A stretch of 64,000 nucleotides of DNA from Synchiropus splendidus (lineage: Eukaryota > Chordata > Actinopteri > Syngnathiformes > Callionymidae), in assembly GCF_027744825.2 (NCBI RefSeq), contig NC_071350.1:496001-560000 (forward strand), in the 5' to 3' direction. Numbering within the stretch: the first letter of the stretch is position 1; each line of letters opens with the position of its first letter. Below, one piece after another: positions 36,285-49,261 of this stretch. Made by a program: the position numbers and the translations under genes. Under the pieces are notes generated by a model. The model was not told where the DNA came from and ran no database searches. It worked only from the letters and a program-made list of their open reading frames with translations.

Positions 36285-37412
36285 CGTTCCGAAACCCACC
36301 TTATCTCAGGCTGAAAAGCGTTTTTACGCATTGTGCCATAACTTTTCAGGGAAGCTTCAGAACATGAAATTTTAACCTCCCACTATAGCAGAAAGGGTCT
36401 TTCTAGTAGTTGCACATCAAATCTAAGCTGTCTGAAGTGTTTTTCAAAAGTTATCAACACTTTTATGTTTGGCGTTCCGAAACCCACCTTATCTCAGGCT
36501 GAAAAGCGTTTTTGTGCATTGTGCCATAACTTTTCAGGGAAGCTTCAGAACATGAAATTTTAACCTCCCACTATAGCAGAAAGGGTCTTTCTAGTAGTTG
36601 CACATCAAATCTAAACTGTCTGAAGTGTTTTTCCAAAGTTATTAACACTTTTATGTTTGGCGTTCCGAAACCCACCTTATCTCAGGCTGAAAAGCGTTTT
36701 TGTGCATTGTGCCATAACTTTTCAGGGAAGCTTCAGAACATGAAATTTTAACCTCCCACTATAGCAGAAAGGGTCTTTCTAGTAGTTGCACATCAAATCT
36801 AAGCTGTCTGAAGTGTTTTTCCAAAGTTATTAACACTTTTATGTTTGGCGTTCCGAAACCCACCTTATCTCAGGCTGAAAAGCGTTTTTGTGCATTGTGC
36901 CATAACTTTTCAGGGAAGCTTCAGAACATGAAATTTTAACCTCCCACTATAGCAGAAAGGGTCTTTCTAGTAGTTGCACATCAAATCTAAACTGTCTGAA
37001 GTGTTTTTCCAAAGTTATCAACACTTTTATGTTTGGCGTTCCGAAACCCACCTTATCTCAGGCTGAAAAGCGTTTTTACGCATTGTGCCATAACTTTTCA
37101 GGGAAGCTTCAGAACATGAAATTTTAACCTCCCACTATAGCAGAAAGGGTCTTTCTAGTAGGTGCACATCAAATCTAAACTGTCTGAAGTGTTTTTCCAA
37201 AGTTATCAACACTTTTATGTTTGGCGTTCCGAAACCCACCTTATCTCAGGCTGAAAAGCGTTTTTGTGCATTGTGCCATCACTTTTCAGGGAAGCTTCAG
37301 AACATGAAATTTTAACCTCCCACTATAGCAGAAAGGGTCTTTCTAGTAGGTGCACATCAAATCTAAGCTGTCTGAAGTGTTTTTCGAAAGTTATCAACAC
37401 TTTTATGTTTGG

Positions 37413-39480
37413 CGTTCCGAAACCCACCTTATCTCAGGCTGAAAAGCGTTTTTGTGCATTGTGCCATAACTTTTCAGGGAAGCTTCAGAACATGAAATTT
37501 TAACCTCCCACTATAGCAGAAAGGGTCTTTCTAGTAGTTGCACATCAAATCTAAGCTGTCTGAAGTGTTTTTCAAAAGTTATCAACACTTTTATGTTTGG
37601 CGTTCCGAAACCCACCTTATCTCAGGCTGAAAAGCGTTTTTGTGCATTGTGCCATAACTTTTCAGGAAAGCTTCAGAACATGAAATTTTAACCTCCCACT
37701 ATAGCAGAAAGGGTCTTTCTAGTAGTTGCACATCAAATCTAAACTTTGTGAAGTGTTTTTCCAAAGTTATCAACACTTTTATGTTTGGCGTTCCGAAACC
37801 CACCTTATCTCAGGCTGAAAAGCGTTTTTACGCATTGTGCCATAACTATTCAGGGAAGCTTCAGAACATGAAATTTTAACCTCCCACTATAGCAGAAAGG
37901 GTCTTTCTAGTAGGTGCACATCAAATCTAAGCTCTCTGAAGTGTTTTTCCAAAGTTATCAACACTTTTATGTTTGGCGTTCCGAAACCCACCTTATCTCA
38001 GGCTGAAAAGCGTTTTTGTGCATTGTGCCATAACTTTTCAGGGAAGCTTCAGAACATGAAATTTTAACCTCCCACTATAGCAGAAAGGGTCTTTCTAGTA
38101 GTTGCACATCAAATCTAAACTGTCTAAAGTGTTTTTCCAAAGTTATCAACACTTTTATGTTTGGCGTTCCGAAACCCACCTTATCTCAGGCTGAAAAGCG
38201 TTTTTACGCATTGTGCCATAACTTTTCAGGGAAGCTTCAGAACATGAAATTTTAACCTCCCACTATAGCAGAAAGGGTCTTTCTAGTAGGTGCACATCAA
38301 ATCTAAGCTCTCTGAAGTGTTTTTCGAAAGTTATCAACACTTTTATGTTTGGCGTTCCGAAACCCACCTTATCTCAGGCTGAAAAGCGTTTTTGTGCATT
38401 GTGCCATAACTTTTCAGGAAAGCTTCAGAACATGAAATTTTAACCTCCCACGATAGCAGAAAGGGTCTTTCTAGTAGTTGCACATCAAATCTAAACTGTC
38501 TGAAGTGTTTTTCCAAAGTTATCAACACTTTTATGTTTGGCGTTCCGAAACCCACCTTATCTCAGGCTGAAAAGCGTTTTTACGCATTGTGCCATAACTT
38601 TTCAGGGAAGCTTCAGAACATGAAATTTTAACCTCCCACTTTAGCAGAAAGGGTCTTTCTAGTAGGTGCACATCAAATCTAAGCTCTCTGAAGTGTTTTT
38701 CGAAAGTTATCAACACTTTTATGTTTGGCGTTCCGAAACCCACCTTATCTCAGGCTGAAAAGCGTTTTTGTGCATTGTGCCATAACTTTTCAGGGAAGCT
38801 TCAGAACATGAAATTTTAACCTCCCACTATAGCAGAAAGGGTCTTTCTAGTAGTTGCACATCAAATCTAAACTGTCTGAAGTGTTTTTCCAAAGTTATCA
38901 ACACTTTTATGTTTGGCGTTCCGAAACCCACCTTATCTCAGGCTGAAAAGCGTTTTTACGCATTGTGCCATAACTTTTCAGGGAAGCTTCAGAACATGAA
39001 ATTTTAACCTCCCACTATAGCAGAAAGGGTCTTTCTAGTAGTTGCACATCAAATCTAAACTGTCTGAAGTGTTTTTCCAAAGTTATTAACACTTTTATGT
39101 TTGGCGTTCCGAAACCCACCTTATCTCAGGCTGAAAAGTGTTTTTGTGCATTGTGCCATAACTTTTCAGGGAAGCTTCAGAACATGAAATTTTAACCTCC
39201 CACTATAGCAGAAAGGGTCTTTCTAGTAGTTGCACATCAAATCTAAACTGTCTGAAGTGTTTTTCCAAAGTTATCAACACTTTTATGTTTGGCGTTCCGA
39301 AACCCACCTTATCTCAGGCTGAAAAGCGTTTTTACGCATTGTGCCATAACTTTTCAGGGAAGCTTCAGAACATGAAATTTTAACCTCCCACTATAGCAGA
39401 AAGGGTCTTTCTAGTAGGTGCACATCAAATCTAAGCTCTCTGAAGTGTTTTTCGAAAGTTATCAACACTTTTATGTTTGG
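37413..39480 (+). repeat. 11-monomer block, copy 2 (offset 21 monomers)
   Basis: This is the second copy of 33465-35532. Differences include 'aactattc' (37848), gamma with C162 near 37950, 'cactttagc' (38638) and 'aagtgttttt' (39137). Confidence 0.9.
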
Positions 39481-40796
39481 CGTTCCGAAACCCACCTTAT
39501 CTCAGGCTGAAAAGCGTTTTTGTGCATTGTGCTATAACTTTTCAGGGAAGCTTCAGAACATGAAATTTTAACCTCCCACTATAGCAGAAAGGGTCTTTCT
39601 AGTAGTTGCACATCAAATCTAAACTGTCTGAAGTGTTTTTCCAAAGTTATCAACACTTTTATGTTTGGCGTTCCGAAACCCACCTTATCTCAGGCTGAAA
39701 AGCGTTTTTGTGCATTGTGCCATAACTTTTCAGGGAAGCTTCAGAACATGAAATTTTAACCTCCCACTATAGCAGAAAGGGTCTTTCTAGTAGTTGCACA
39801 TCAAATCTAAGCTGTCTGAAGTGTTTTTCAAAAGTTATCAACACTTTTATGTTTGGCGTTCCGAAACCCACCTTATCTCAGGCTGAAAAGCGTTTTTGTG
39901 CATTGTGCCATAACTTTTCAGGGAAGCTTCAGAACATGAAATTTTAACCTCCCACTATAGCAGAAAGGGTCTTTCTAGTAGTTGCACATCAAATCTAAAC
40001 TGTCTGAAGTGTTTTTCCAAAGTTATCAACACTTTTATGTTTGGCGTTCCGAAACCCACCTTATCTCAGGCTGAAAAGCGTTTTTACGCATTGTGCCATA
40101 ACTTTTCAGGGAAGCTTCAGAACATGAAATTTTAACCTCCCACTATAGCAGACAGGGTCTTTCTAGTAGGTGCACATCAAATCTAAGCTCTCTGAAGTGT
40201 TTTTCGAAAGTTATCAACACTTTTATGTTTGGCGTTCCGAAACCCACCTTATCTCAGGCTGAAAAGCGTTTTTGTGCATTGTGCCATAACTTTTCAGGGA
40301 AGCTTCAGAACATGAAATTTTAACCTCCCACTATAGCAGAAAGGGTCTTTCTAGTAGTTGCACATCAAATCTAAACTGTCTGAAGTGTTTTTCCAAAGTT
40401 ATTAACACTTTTATGTTCTGCGTTCCGAAACCCACCTTATCTCAGGCTGAAAAGCGTTTTTGTGCATTGTGCCATAACTTTTCAGGGAAGCTTCAGAACA
40501 TGAAATTTTAACCTCCCACTATAGCAGAAATGGTCTTTCTAGTAGTTGCACATCAAATCTAAACTGTCTGAAGTGTTTTTCCAAAGTTATCAACACTTTT
40601 ATGTTTGGCGTTCCGAAACCCACCTTATCTCAGGCTGAAAAGCGTTTTTGTGCACTGTGCCTTAACTTTTCAGGGAAGCTTCAGAACATGAAATTTTAAC
40701 CTCCCACTATAGCAGAAAGGGTCTTTCTAGTAGTTGCACATCAAATCTAAACTGTCTGAAGTGTTTTTCCAAAGTTATCAACACTTTTATGTTTGG
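39481..40796 (+). repeat. 7-monomer block, copy 1 (offset 23 monomers)
   Basis: The block recurs at 43805-45120, 4324 bp downstream. Shared rare states are 'gcagacagg' (40147/44471), 'gttctgcg' (40418/44742), 'agaaatgg' (about 40526/44850) and 'gcactgtgcctt' (about 40652/44976). This copy alone has 'gctataac' at 39531. Confidence 0.9.
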
Positions 40797-41360
40797 CGTT
40801 CCGAAACCCACCTTATCTCAGGCTGAAAAGCGTTTTTGTGCATTGTGCCATAACTTTTCAGGGAAGCTTCAGAACATGAAATTTTAACCTCCCACTATAG
40901 CAGAAAGGGTCTTTCTAGTAGTTGCACATCAAATCTAAACTGTGTGAAGTGTTTTTCCAAAGTTATCAACACTTTTATGTTTGGCGTTCCGAAACCCACC
41001 TTATCTCAGGCTGAAAAGCGTTTTTACGCATTGTGCCATAACTTTTCAGGGAAGCTTCAGAACATGAAATTTTAACCTCCCACTATAGCAGAAAGGGTCT
41101 TTCTAGTAGGTGCACATCAAATCTAAGCTCTCTGAAGTGTTTTTCGAAAGTTATCAACACTTTTATGTTTGGCGTTCCGAAACCCACCTTATCTCAGGCT
41201 GAAAAGCGTTTTTGTGCATTGTGCCACAACTTTTCAGGGAAGCTTCAGAACATGAAATTTTAACCTCCCACTATAGCAGAAAGGGTCTTTCTAGTAGTTG
41301 CACATCAAATCTAAACTGTCTGAAGTGTTTTTCCAAAGTTATCAACACTTTTATGTTTGG
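40797..41360 (+). repeat. 3-monomer block, copy 2 (offset 27 monomers)
   Basis: This is the partner of 35721-36284. It differs at site 67 of the first monomer (G here, A there). Confidence 0.8.
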
Positions 41361-42112
41361 CGTTCCGAAACCCACCTTATCTCAGGCTGAAAAGCGTTTT
41401 TACGCATTGTGCCATAACTTTTCAGGGAAGCTTCAGAACATGAAATTTTAACCTCCCACTATAGCAGAAAGGGTCTTTCTAGTAGGTGCACATCAAATCT
41501 AAGCTGTCTGAAGTGTTTTTCGATAGTTATCAACACTTTTATGTTTGGCGTTCCGAAACCCACCTTATCTCAGGCTGAAAAGCGTTTTTGTGCATTGTGC
41601 CATAACTTTTCAGGGAAGCTTCAGAACATGAAATTTTAACCTCCCACTATAGCAGAAAGGGTCTTTCTAGTAGTTGCACATCAAATCTAAACTGCCTGAA
41701 GTGTTTTTCCAAAGTTATCAACACTTTTATGTTTGGCGTTCCGAAACCCACCTTATCTCAGGCTGAAAAGCGTTTTTGTGCATTGTGCCACAACTTTTCA
41801 GGAAAGCTTCAGAACATGAAATTTTAACCTCCCACTATAGCAGAAAGGGTCTTTCTAGTAGTTGCACATCAAATCTAAACTGTCTGAAGTGTTTTTCCAA
41901 AGTTATCAACACTTTTATGTTTGGCGTTCCGAAACCCACCTTATCTCAGGCTGAAAAGCGTTTTTACGCATTGTGCCATAACTTTTCAGGGAAGCTTCAG
42001 AACATGAAATTTTAACCTCCCACTATAGCAGAAAGGGTCTTTCTAGTAGTTGCACATCAAATCTAAGCTGTCTGAAGTGTTTTTCAAAAGTTATCAACAC
42101 TTTTATGTTTGG
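41361..42112 (+). repeat. 4-monomer haplotype, copy 1
   Basis: The order is AC-type delta with 'cgatagtt', beta with 'actgcctg', beta-A67 with 'gccacaac', then AC-type alpha. It recurs at 42301 (5 monomers on) and 45309 (16 further on). A two-monomer piece (the last two members) occurs again at 43241-43616. Confidence 0.9.
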
Positions 42113-42300
42113 CGTTCCGAAACCCACCTTATCTCAGGCTGACAAGCGTTTTTGTGCATTGTGCCATAACTTTTCAGGGAAGCTTCAGAACATGAAATTT
42201 TAACCTCCAACTATAGCAGAAAGGGTCTTTCTAGTAGTTGCACATCAAATCTAAACTGTCTGAAGTGTTTTTCCAAAGTTATTAACACTTTTATGTTTGG

Positions 42301-43052
42301 CGTTCCGAAACCCACCTTATCTCAGGCTGAAAAGCGTTTTTACGCATTGTGCCATAACTTTTCAGGGAAGCTTCAGAACATGAAATTTTAACCTCCCACT
42401 ATAGCAGAAAGGGTCTTTCTAGTAGGTGCACATCAAATCTAAGCTGTCTGAAGTGTTTTTCGATAGTTATCAACACTTTTATGTTTGGCGTTCCGAAACC
42501 CACCTTATCTCAGGCTGAAAAGCGTTTTTGTGCATTGTGCCATAACTTTTCAGGGAAGCTTCAGAACATGAAATTTTAACCTCCCACTATAGCAGAAAGG
42601 GTCTTTCTAGTAGTTGCACATCAAATCTAAACTGCCTGAAGTGTTTTTCCAAAGTTATCAACACTTTTATGTTTGGCGTTCCGAAACCCACCTTATCTCA
42701 GGCTGAAAAGCGTTTTTGTGCATTGTGCCACAACTTTTCAGGAAAGCTTCAGAACATGAAATTTTAACCTCCCACTATAGCAGAAAGGGTCTTTCTAGTA
42801 GTTGCACATCAAATCTAAACTGTCTGAAGTGTTTTTCCAAAGTTATCAACACTTTTATGTTTGGCGTTCCGAAACCCACCTTATCTCAGGCTGAAAAGCG
42901 TTTTTACGCATTGTGCCATAACTTTTCAGGGAAGCTTCAGAACATGAAATTTTAACCTCCCACTATAGCAGAAAGGGTCTTTCTAGTAGTTGCACATCAA
43001 ATCTAAGCTGTCTGAAGTGTTTTTCAAAAGTTATCAACACTTTTATGTTTGG
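42301..43052 (+). repeat. 4-monomer haplotype, copy 2
   Basis: This is the same four marked monomers as 41361-42112, with all markers in register at 940 bp. Confidence 0.9.
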
Positions 43053-43616
43053 CGTTCCGAAACCCACCTTATCTCAGGCTGAAAAGCGTTTTTACGCATT
43101 GTGCCATAACTTTTCAGGGAAGCTTCAGAACATGAAATTTTAACCTCCCACTATAGCAGAAAGGGTCTTTCTAGTAGTTGCACATCAAATCTAAGCTGTC
43201 TGAAGTGTTTTTCAAAAGTTATCAACACTTTTATGTTTGGCGTTCCGAAACCCACCTTATCTCAGGCTGAAAAGCGTTTTTGTGCATTGTGCCACAACTT
43301 TTCAGGAAAGCTTCAGAACATGAAATTTTAACCTCCCACTATAGCAGAAAGGGTCTTTCTAGTAGTTGCACATCAAATCTAAACTGTCTGAAGTGTTTTT
43401 CCAAAGTTATCAACACTTTTATGTTTGGCGTTCCGAAACCCACCTTATCTCAGGCTGAAAAGCGTTTTTACGCATTGTGCCATAACTTTTCAGGGAAGCT
43501 TCAGAACATGAAATTTTAACCTCCCACTATAGCAGAAAGGGTCTTTCTAGTAGTTGCACATCAAATCTAAGCTGTCTGAAGTGTTTTTCAAAAGTTATCA
43601 ACACTTTTATGTTTGG

Positions 43617-43804
43617 CGTTCCGAAACCCACCTTATCTCAGGCTGAAAAGCGTTTTTGTGCATTGTGCCATAACTTTTCAGGGAAGCTTCAGAACATGAA
43701 ATTTTAACCTCCAACTATAGCAGAAAGGGTCTTTCTAGTAGGTGCACATCAAATCTAAGCTCTCTGAAGTGTTTTTCGAAAGTTATCAACACTTTTATGT
43801 TTGG
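43617..43804 (+). repeat. Chimeric monomer at the junction of two duplicated blocks
   Basis: The 5' part has the 'acctccaact' variant (A at 43713), as in the monomer at 42113. The 3' part is fully gamma from G at 43742, as in 39293. The exchange point lies between 43714 and 43741, immediately before the 23-monomer-offset block begins at 43805. Confidence 0.75.
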
Positions 43805-45120
43805 CGTTCCGAAACCCACCTTATCTCAGGCTGAAAAGCGTTTTTGTGCATTGTGCCATAACTTTTCAGGGAAGCTTCAGAACATGAAATTTTAACCTCC
43901 CACTATAGCAGAAAGGGTCTTTCTAGTAGTTGCACATCAAATCTAAACTGTCTGAAGTGTTTTTCCAAAGTTATCAACACTTTTATGTTTGGCGTTCCGA
44001 AACCCACCTTATCTCAGGCTGAAAAGCGTTTTTGTGCATTGTGCCATAACTTTTCAGGGAAGCTTCAGAACATGAAATTTTAACCTCCCACTATAGCAGA
44101 AAGGGTCTTTCTAGTAGTTGCACATCAAATCTAAGCTGTCTGAAGTGTTTTTCAAAAGTTATCAACACTTTTATGTTTGGCGTTCCGAAACCCACCTTAT
44201 CTCAGGCTGAAAAGCGTTTTTGTGCATTGTGCCATAACTTTTCAGGGAAGCTTCAGAACATGAAATTTTAACCTCCCACTATAGCAGAAAGGGTCTTTCT
44301 AGTAGTTGCACATCAAATCTAAACTGTCTGAAGTGTTTTTCCAAAGTTATCAACACTTTTATGTTTGGCGTTCCGAAACCCACCTTATCTCAGGCTGAAA
44401 AGCGTTTTTACGCATTGTGCCATAACTTTTCAGGGAAGCTTCAGAACATGAAATTTTAACCTCCCACTATAGCAGACAGGGTCTTTCTAGTAGGTGCACA
44501 TCAAATCTAAGCTCTCTGAAGTGTTTTTCGAAAGTTATCAACACTTTTATGTTTGGCGTTCCGAAACCCACCTTATCTCAGGCTGAAAAGCGTTTTTGTG
44601 CATTGTGCCATAACTTTTCAGGGAAGCTTCAGAACATGAAATTTTAACCTCCCACTATAGCAGAAAGGGTCTTTCTAGTAGTTGCACATCAAATCTAAAC
44701 TGTCTGAAGTGTTTTTCCAAAGTTATTAACACTTTTATGTTCTGCGTTCCGAAACCCACCTTATCTCAGGCTGAAAAGCGTTTTTGTGCATTGTGCCATA
44801 ACTTTTCAGGGAAGCTTCAGAACATGAAATTTTAACCTCCCACTATAGCAGAAATGGTCTTTCTAGTAGTTGCACATCAAATCTAAACTGTCTGAAGTGT
44901 TTTTCCAAAGTTATCAACACTTTTATGTTTGGCGTTCCGAAACCCACCTTATCTCAGGCTGAAAAGCGTTTTTGTGCACTGTGCCTTAACTTTTCAGGGA
45001 AGCTTCAGAACATGAAATTTTAACCTCCCACTATAGCAGAAAGGGTCTTTCTAGTAGTTGCACATCAAATCTAAACTGTCTGAAGTGTTTTTCCAAAGTT
45101 ATCAACACTTTTATGTTTGG
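43805..45120 (+). repeat. 7-monomer block, copy 2 (offset 23 monomers)
   Basis: This is the partner of 39481-40796. It is followed directly by another gamma monomer with 'gcagacagg' (45121-45308), a further local duplication of its own fourth monomer. Confidence 0.9.
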
Positions 45121-45308
45121 CGTTCCGAAACCCACCTTATCTCAGGCTGAAAAGCGTTTTTACGCATTGTGCCATAACTTTTCAGGGAAGCTTCAGAACA
45201 TGAAATTTTAACCTCCCACTATAGCAGACAGGGTCTTTCTAGTAGGTGCACATCAAATCTAAGCTCTCTGAAGTGTTTTTCGAAAGTTATCAACACTTTT
45301 ATGTTTGG

Positions 45309-46060
45309 CGTTCCGAAACCCACCTTATCTCAGGCTGAAAAGCGTTTTTACGCATTGTGCCATAACTTTTCAGGGAAGCTTCAGAACATGAAATTTTAAC
45401 CTCCCACTATAGCAGAAAGGGTCTTTCTAGTAGGTGCACATCAAATCTAAGCTGTCTGAAGTGTTTTTCGATAGTTATCAACACTTTTATGTTTGGCGTT
45501 CCGAAACCCACCTTATCTCAGGCTGAAAAGCGTTTTTGTGCATTGTGCCATAACTTTTCAGGGAAGCTTCAGAACATGAAATTTTAACCTCCCACTATAG
45601 CAGAAAGGGTCTTTCTAGTAGTTGCACATCAAATCTAAACTGCCTGAAGTGTTTTTCCAAAGTTATCAACACTTTTATGTTTGGCGTTCCGAAACCCACC
45701 TTATCTCAGGCTGAAAAGCGTTTTTGTGCATTGTGCCACAACTTTTCAGGAAAGCTTCAGAACATGAAATTTTAACCTCCCACTATAGCAGAAAGGGTCT
45801 TTCTAGTAGTTGCACATCAAATCTAAACTGTCTGAAGTGTTTTTCCAAAGTTATCAACACTTTTATGTTTGGCGTTCCGAAACCCACCTTATCTCAGGCT
45901 GAAAAGCGTTTTTACGCATTGTGCCATAACTTTTCAGGGAAGCTTCAGAACATGAAATTTTAACCTCCCACTATAGCAGAAAGGGTCTTTCTAGTAGTTG
46001 CACATCAAATCTAAGCTGTCTGAAGTGTTTTTCAAAAGTTATCAACACTTTTATGTTTGG
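45309..46060 (+). repeat. 4-monomer haplotype, copy 3
   Basis: This is the same four marked monomers, 3008 bp (16 monomers) after copy 2. The markers 'cgatagtt' (45471), 'actgcctg' (45640) and 'gccacaac' (45735) are all present. Confidence 0.9.
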
Positions 46061-46812
46061 CGTTCCGAAACCCACCTTATCTCAGGCTGAAAAGCGTTTT
46101 TGTGCATTGTGCCATAACTTTTCAGGGAAGCTTCAGAACATGAAATTTTAACCTCCCACTATAGCAGAAAGGGTCTTTCTAGTAGTTGCACATCAAATCT
46201 AAACTGTCTGAAGTGTTTTTCCAAAGTTATCAACACTTTTATGTTTGGCGTTCCGAAACCCACCTTATCTCAGGCTGAAAAGCGTTTTTACGCATTGTGC
46301 CATAACTTTTCAGGGAAGCTTCAGAACATGAAATTTTAACCTCCCACTATAGCAGAAAGGGTCTTTCTAGTAGGTGCACATCAAATCTAAGCTCTCTGAA
46401 GTGTTTTTCGAAAGTTATCAACACTTTTATGTTTGGCGTTCCGAAACCCACCTTATCTCAGGCTGAAAAGCGTTTTTGTGCATTGTGCCATAACTTTTCA
46501 GGGAAGCTTCAGAACATGAAATTTTAACCTCCCACTATAGCAGAAAGGGTCTTTCTAGTAGTTGCACATCAAATCTAAACTGTCTGAAGTGTTTTTCCAA
46601 AGTTATTAACACTTTTGTATTTGGCGTTCCGAAACCCACCTTATCTCAGGCTGAAAAGCGTTTTTGTGCATTGTGCCATAACTTTTCAGGAAAGCTTCAG
46701 AACATGAAATTTTAATTTCCCACTATAGCAGAAAGGGTCTTTCTAGTAGTTGCACATCAAATCTAAACTGTCTGAAGTGTTTTTCCAAAGTTATCAACAC
46801 TTTTATGTTTGG

Positions 46813-47945
46813 CGTTCCGAAACCCACCTTATCTCAGGCTGAAAAGCGTTTTTACGCATTGTGCCATAACTTTTCAGGGAAGCTTCAGAACATGAAATTT
46901 TAACCTCCCACTATAGCAGAAAGGGTCTTTCTAGTAGGTGCAAATCAAATCTAAGCTGTCTGAAGTGTTTTTCGAAAGTTATCAACACTTTTATGTTTGG
47001 CGTTCCGAAACCCACCTTATCTCAGGCTGAAAAGCGTTTTTGTGCATTGTGCCACAACTTTTCAGGAAAGCTTCAGAACATGAAATTTTAACCTCCCACT
47101 ATAGCAGAAAGGGTCTTTCTAGTAGTTGCACATCAAATCTAAACTGTCTGAAGTGTTTTTCCAAAGTTATCAACACTTTTATGTTTGGCGTTCCGAAACC
47201 CACCTTATCTCAGGCTGAAAAGCGTTTTTACGCATTGTGCCATAACTTTTCAGGGAAGCTTCAGAACATGAAATTTTAACCTCCCACTATAGCAGAAAGG
47301 GTCTTTCTAGTAGGTGCACATCAAATCTAAGCTCTCTGAAGTGTTTTTCGAAAGTTATCAACACTTTTATGTTTGGCGTTCCGAAACCCACCTTATCTCA
47401 GGCTGAAAAGCGTTTTTGTGCATTGTGCCATAACTTTTCAGGGAAGCTTCAGAACATGTAATTTTAACCTCCCACTATAGCAGAAAGGGTCTTGTCTTTC
47501 TAGTAGTTGCACATCAAATCTAAACTGTCTGAAGTGTTTTTCCAAAGTTATTAACACTTTTATGTTTGGCGTTCCGAAACCCACCTTATCTCAGGCTGAA
47601 AAGCGTTTTTGTGCATTGTGCCATAACTTTTCAGGGAAGCTTCAGAACATGAAATTTTAACCTCCCACTATAGCAGAAAGGGTCTTTCCAGTAGTGGCAC
47701 ATCAAATCTAAACTGTCTGAAGTGTTTTTCCAAAGTTATTAACACTTTTATGTTTGGCGTTCCGAAACCCACCTTATCTCAGGCTGAAAAGCGTTTTTGT
47801 GCATTGTGCCATAACTTTTCAGGGAAGCTTCAGAACATGAAATTTTAACCTCCCACTATAGCAGAAAGGGTCTTTCTAGTAGTTGCACATCAAATCTAAA
47901 CTGTCTGAAGTGTTTTTCCAAAGTTATCAACACTTTTATGTTTGG
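46813..47945 (+). repeat. 6-monomer block (1133 bp), source copy (offset 17 monomers)
   Basis: The block runs from the AC-type delta with 'gcaaatc' through the marked 193-bp monomer to the beta after 'ccagtagtggc'. It recurs at 50014-51146 (46941/50142, 47489/50690, 47681/50882). The third-copy region at 51523-52279 shares its first four monomers. Confidence 0.85.
47377..47569 (+). repeat. 193-bp marked monomer with GTCTT duplication, copy 1
   Basis: GTCTT is tandemly duplicated (47489-47498), giving 'gggtcttgtctttc'. The same monomer has 'catgtaat' instead of 'catgaaat'. Both changes occur together in all four copies, which marks common descent. The next monomer (47570) carries 'ccagtagtggc'. 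Confidence 0.95.
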
Positions 47946-49261
47946 CGTTCCGAAACCCACCTTATCTCAGGCTGAAAAGCGTTTTTACGCATTGTGCCAT
48001 AACTTTTCAGGGAAGCTTCAGAACATGACATTTTAACCTCCCACTATAGCAGAAAGGGTCTTTCTAGTAGTTGCACATCAAATCTAAGCTGTCTGAAGTG
48101 TTTTTCAAAAGTTATCAACACTTTTATGTTTGGCGTTCCGAAACCCACCTTATCTCAGGCTGAAAAGCGTTTTTGTGCATTGTGCCATAACTTTTCAGGA
48201 AAGCTTTAGAACATGAAATTTTAACCTCCCACTATAGCAGAAAGGGTCTTTCTAGTAGTTGCACATCAAATCTAAACTGTGTGAAGTGTTTTTCCAAAGT
48301 TATCAACACTTTTATGTTTGGCGTTCCGAAACCCACCTTATCTCAGGCTGAAAAGCGTTTTTACGCATTGTGCCATAACTTTTCAGGGAAGCTTCAGAAC
48401 ATGAAATTTTAACCTCCCACTATAGCAGAAAGGGTCTTTCTAGTAGGTGCACATCAAATCTAAGCTCTCTGAAGTGTTTTTCGAAAGTTATCAACACTTT
48501 TATGTTTGGCGTTCCGAAACCCACCTTATCTCAGGCTGAAAAGCGTTTTTGTGCATTGTGCCATAACTTTTCAGGGAAGCTTCAGAACATGAAATTTTAA
48601 CCTCCCACTATAGCAGAAAGGGTCTTTCTAGTAGGTGCACATCAAATCTAAGCTGTCTGAAGTGTTTTTCGATAGTTATCAACACTTTTATGTTTGGCGT
48701 TCCGAAACCCACCTTATCTCAGGCTGAAAAGCGTTTTTGTGCATTGTGCCATAACTTTTCAGGGAAGCTTCAGAACATGAAATTTTAACCTCCCACTATA
48801 GCAGAAAGGGTCTTTCTAGTAGTTGCACATCAAATCTAAACTGTCTGAAGTGTTTTTCCAAAGTTATCAACACTTTTATGTTTGGCGTTCCGAAACCCAC
48901 CTTATCTCAGGCTGAAAAGCGTTTTTGTGCATTGTGCCATAACTTTTCAGGGAAGCTTCAGAACATGAAATTTTAACCTCCCACTATAGCAGAAAGGGTC
49001 TTTCTAGTAGTTGCACATCAAATCTAAGCTGTCTGAAGTGTTTTTCAAAAGTTATCAACACTTTTATGTTTGGCGTTCCGAAACCCACCTTATCTCAGGC
49101 TGAAAAGCGTTTTTGTGCATTGTGCCATAACTTTTCAGGGAAGCTTCAGAACATGAAATTTTAACCTCCCACTATAGCAGAAAGGGTCTTTCTAGTAGTT
49201 GCACATCAAATCTAAACTGTCTGAAGTGTTTTTCCAAAGTTATTAACACTTTTATGTTTGG

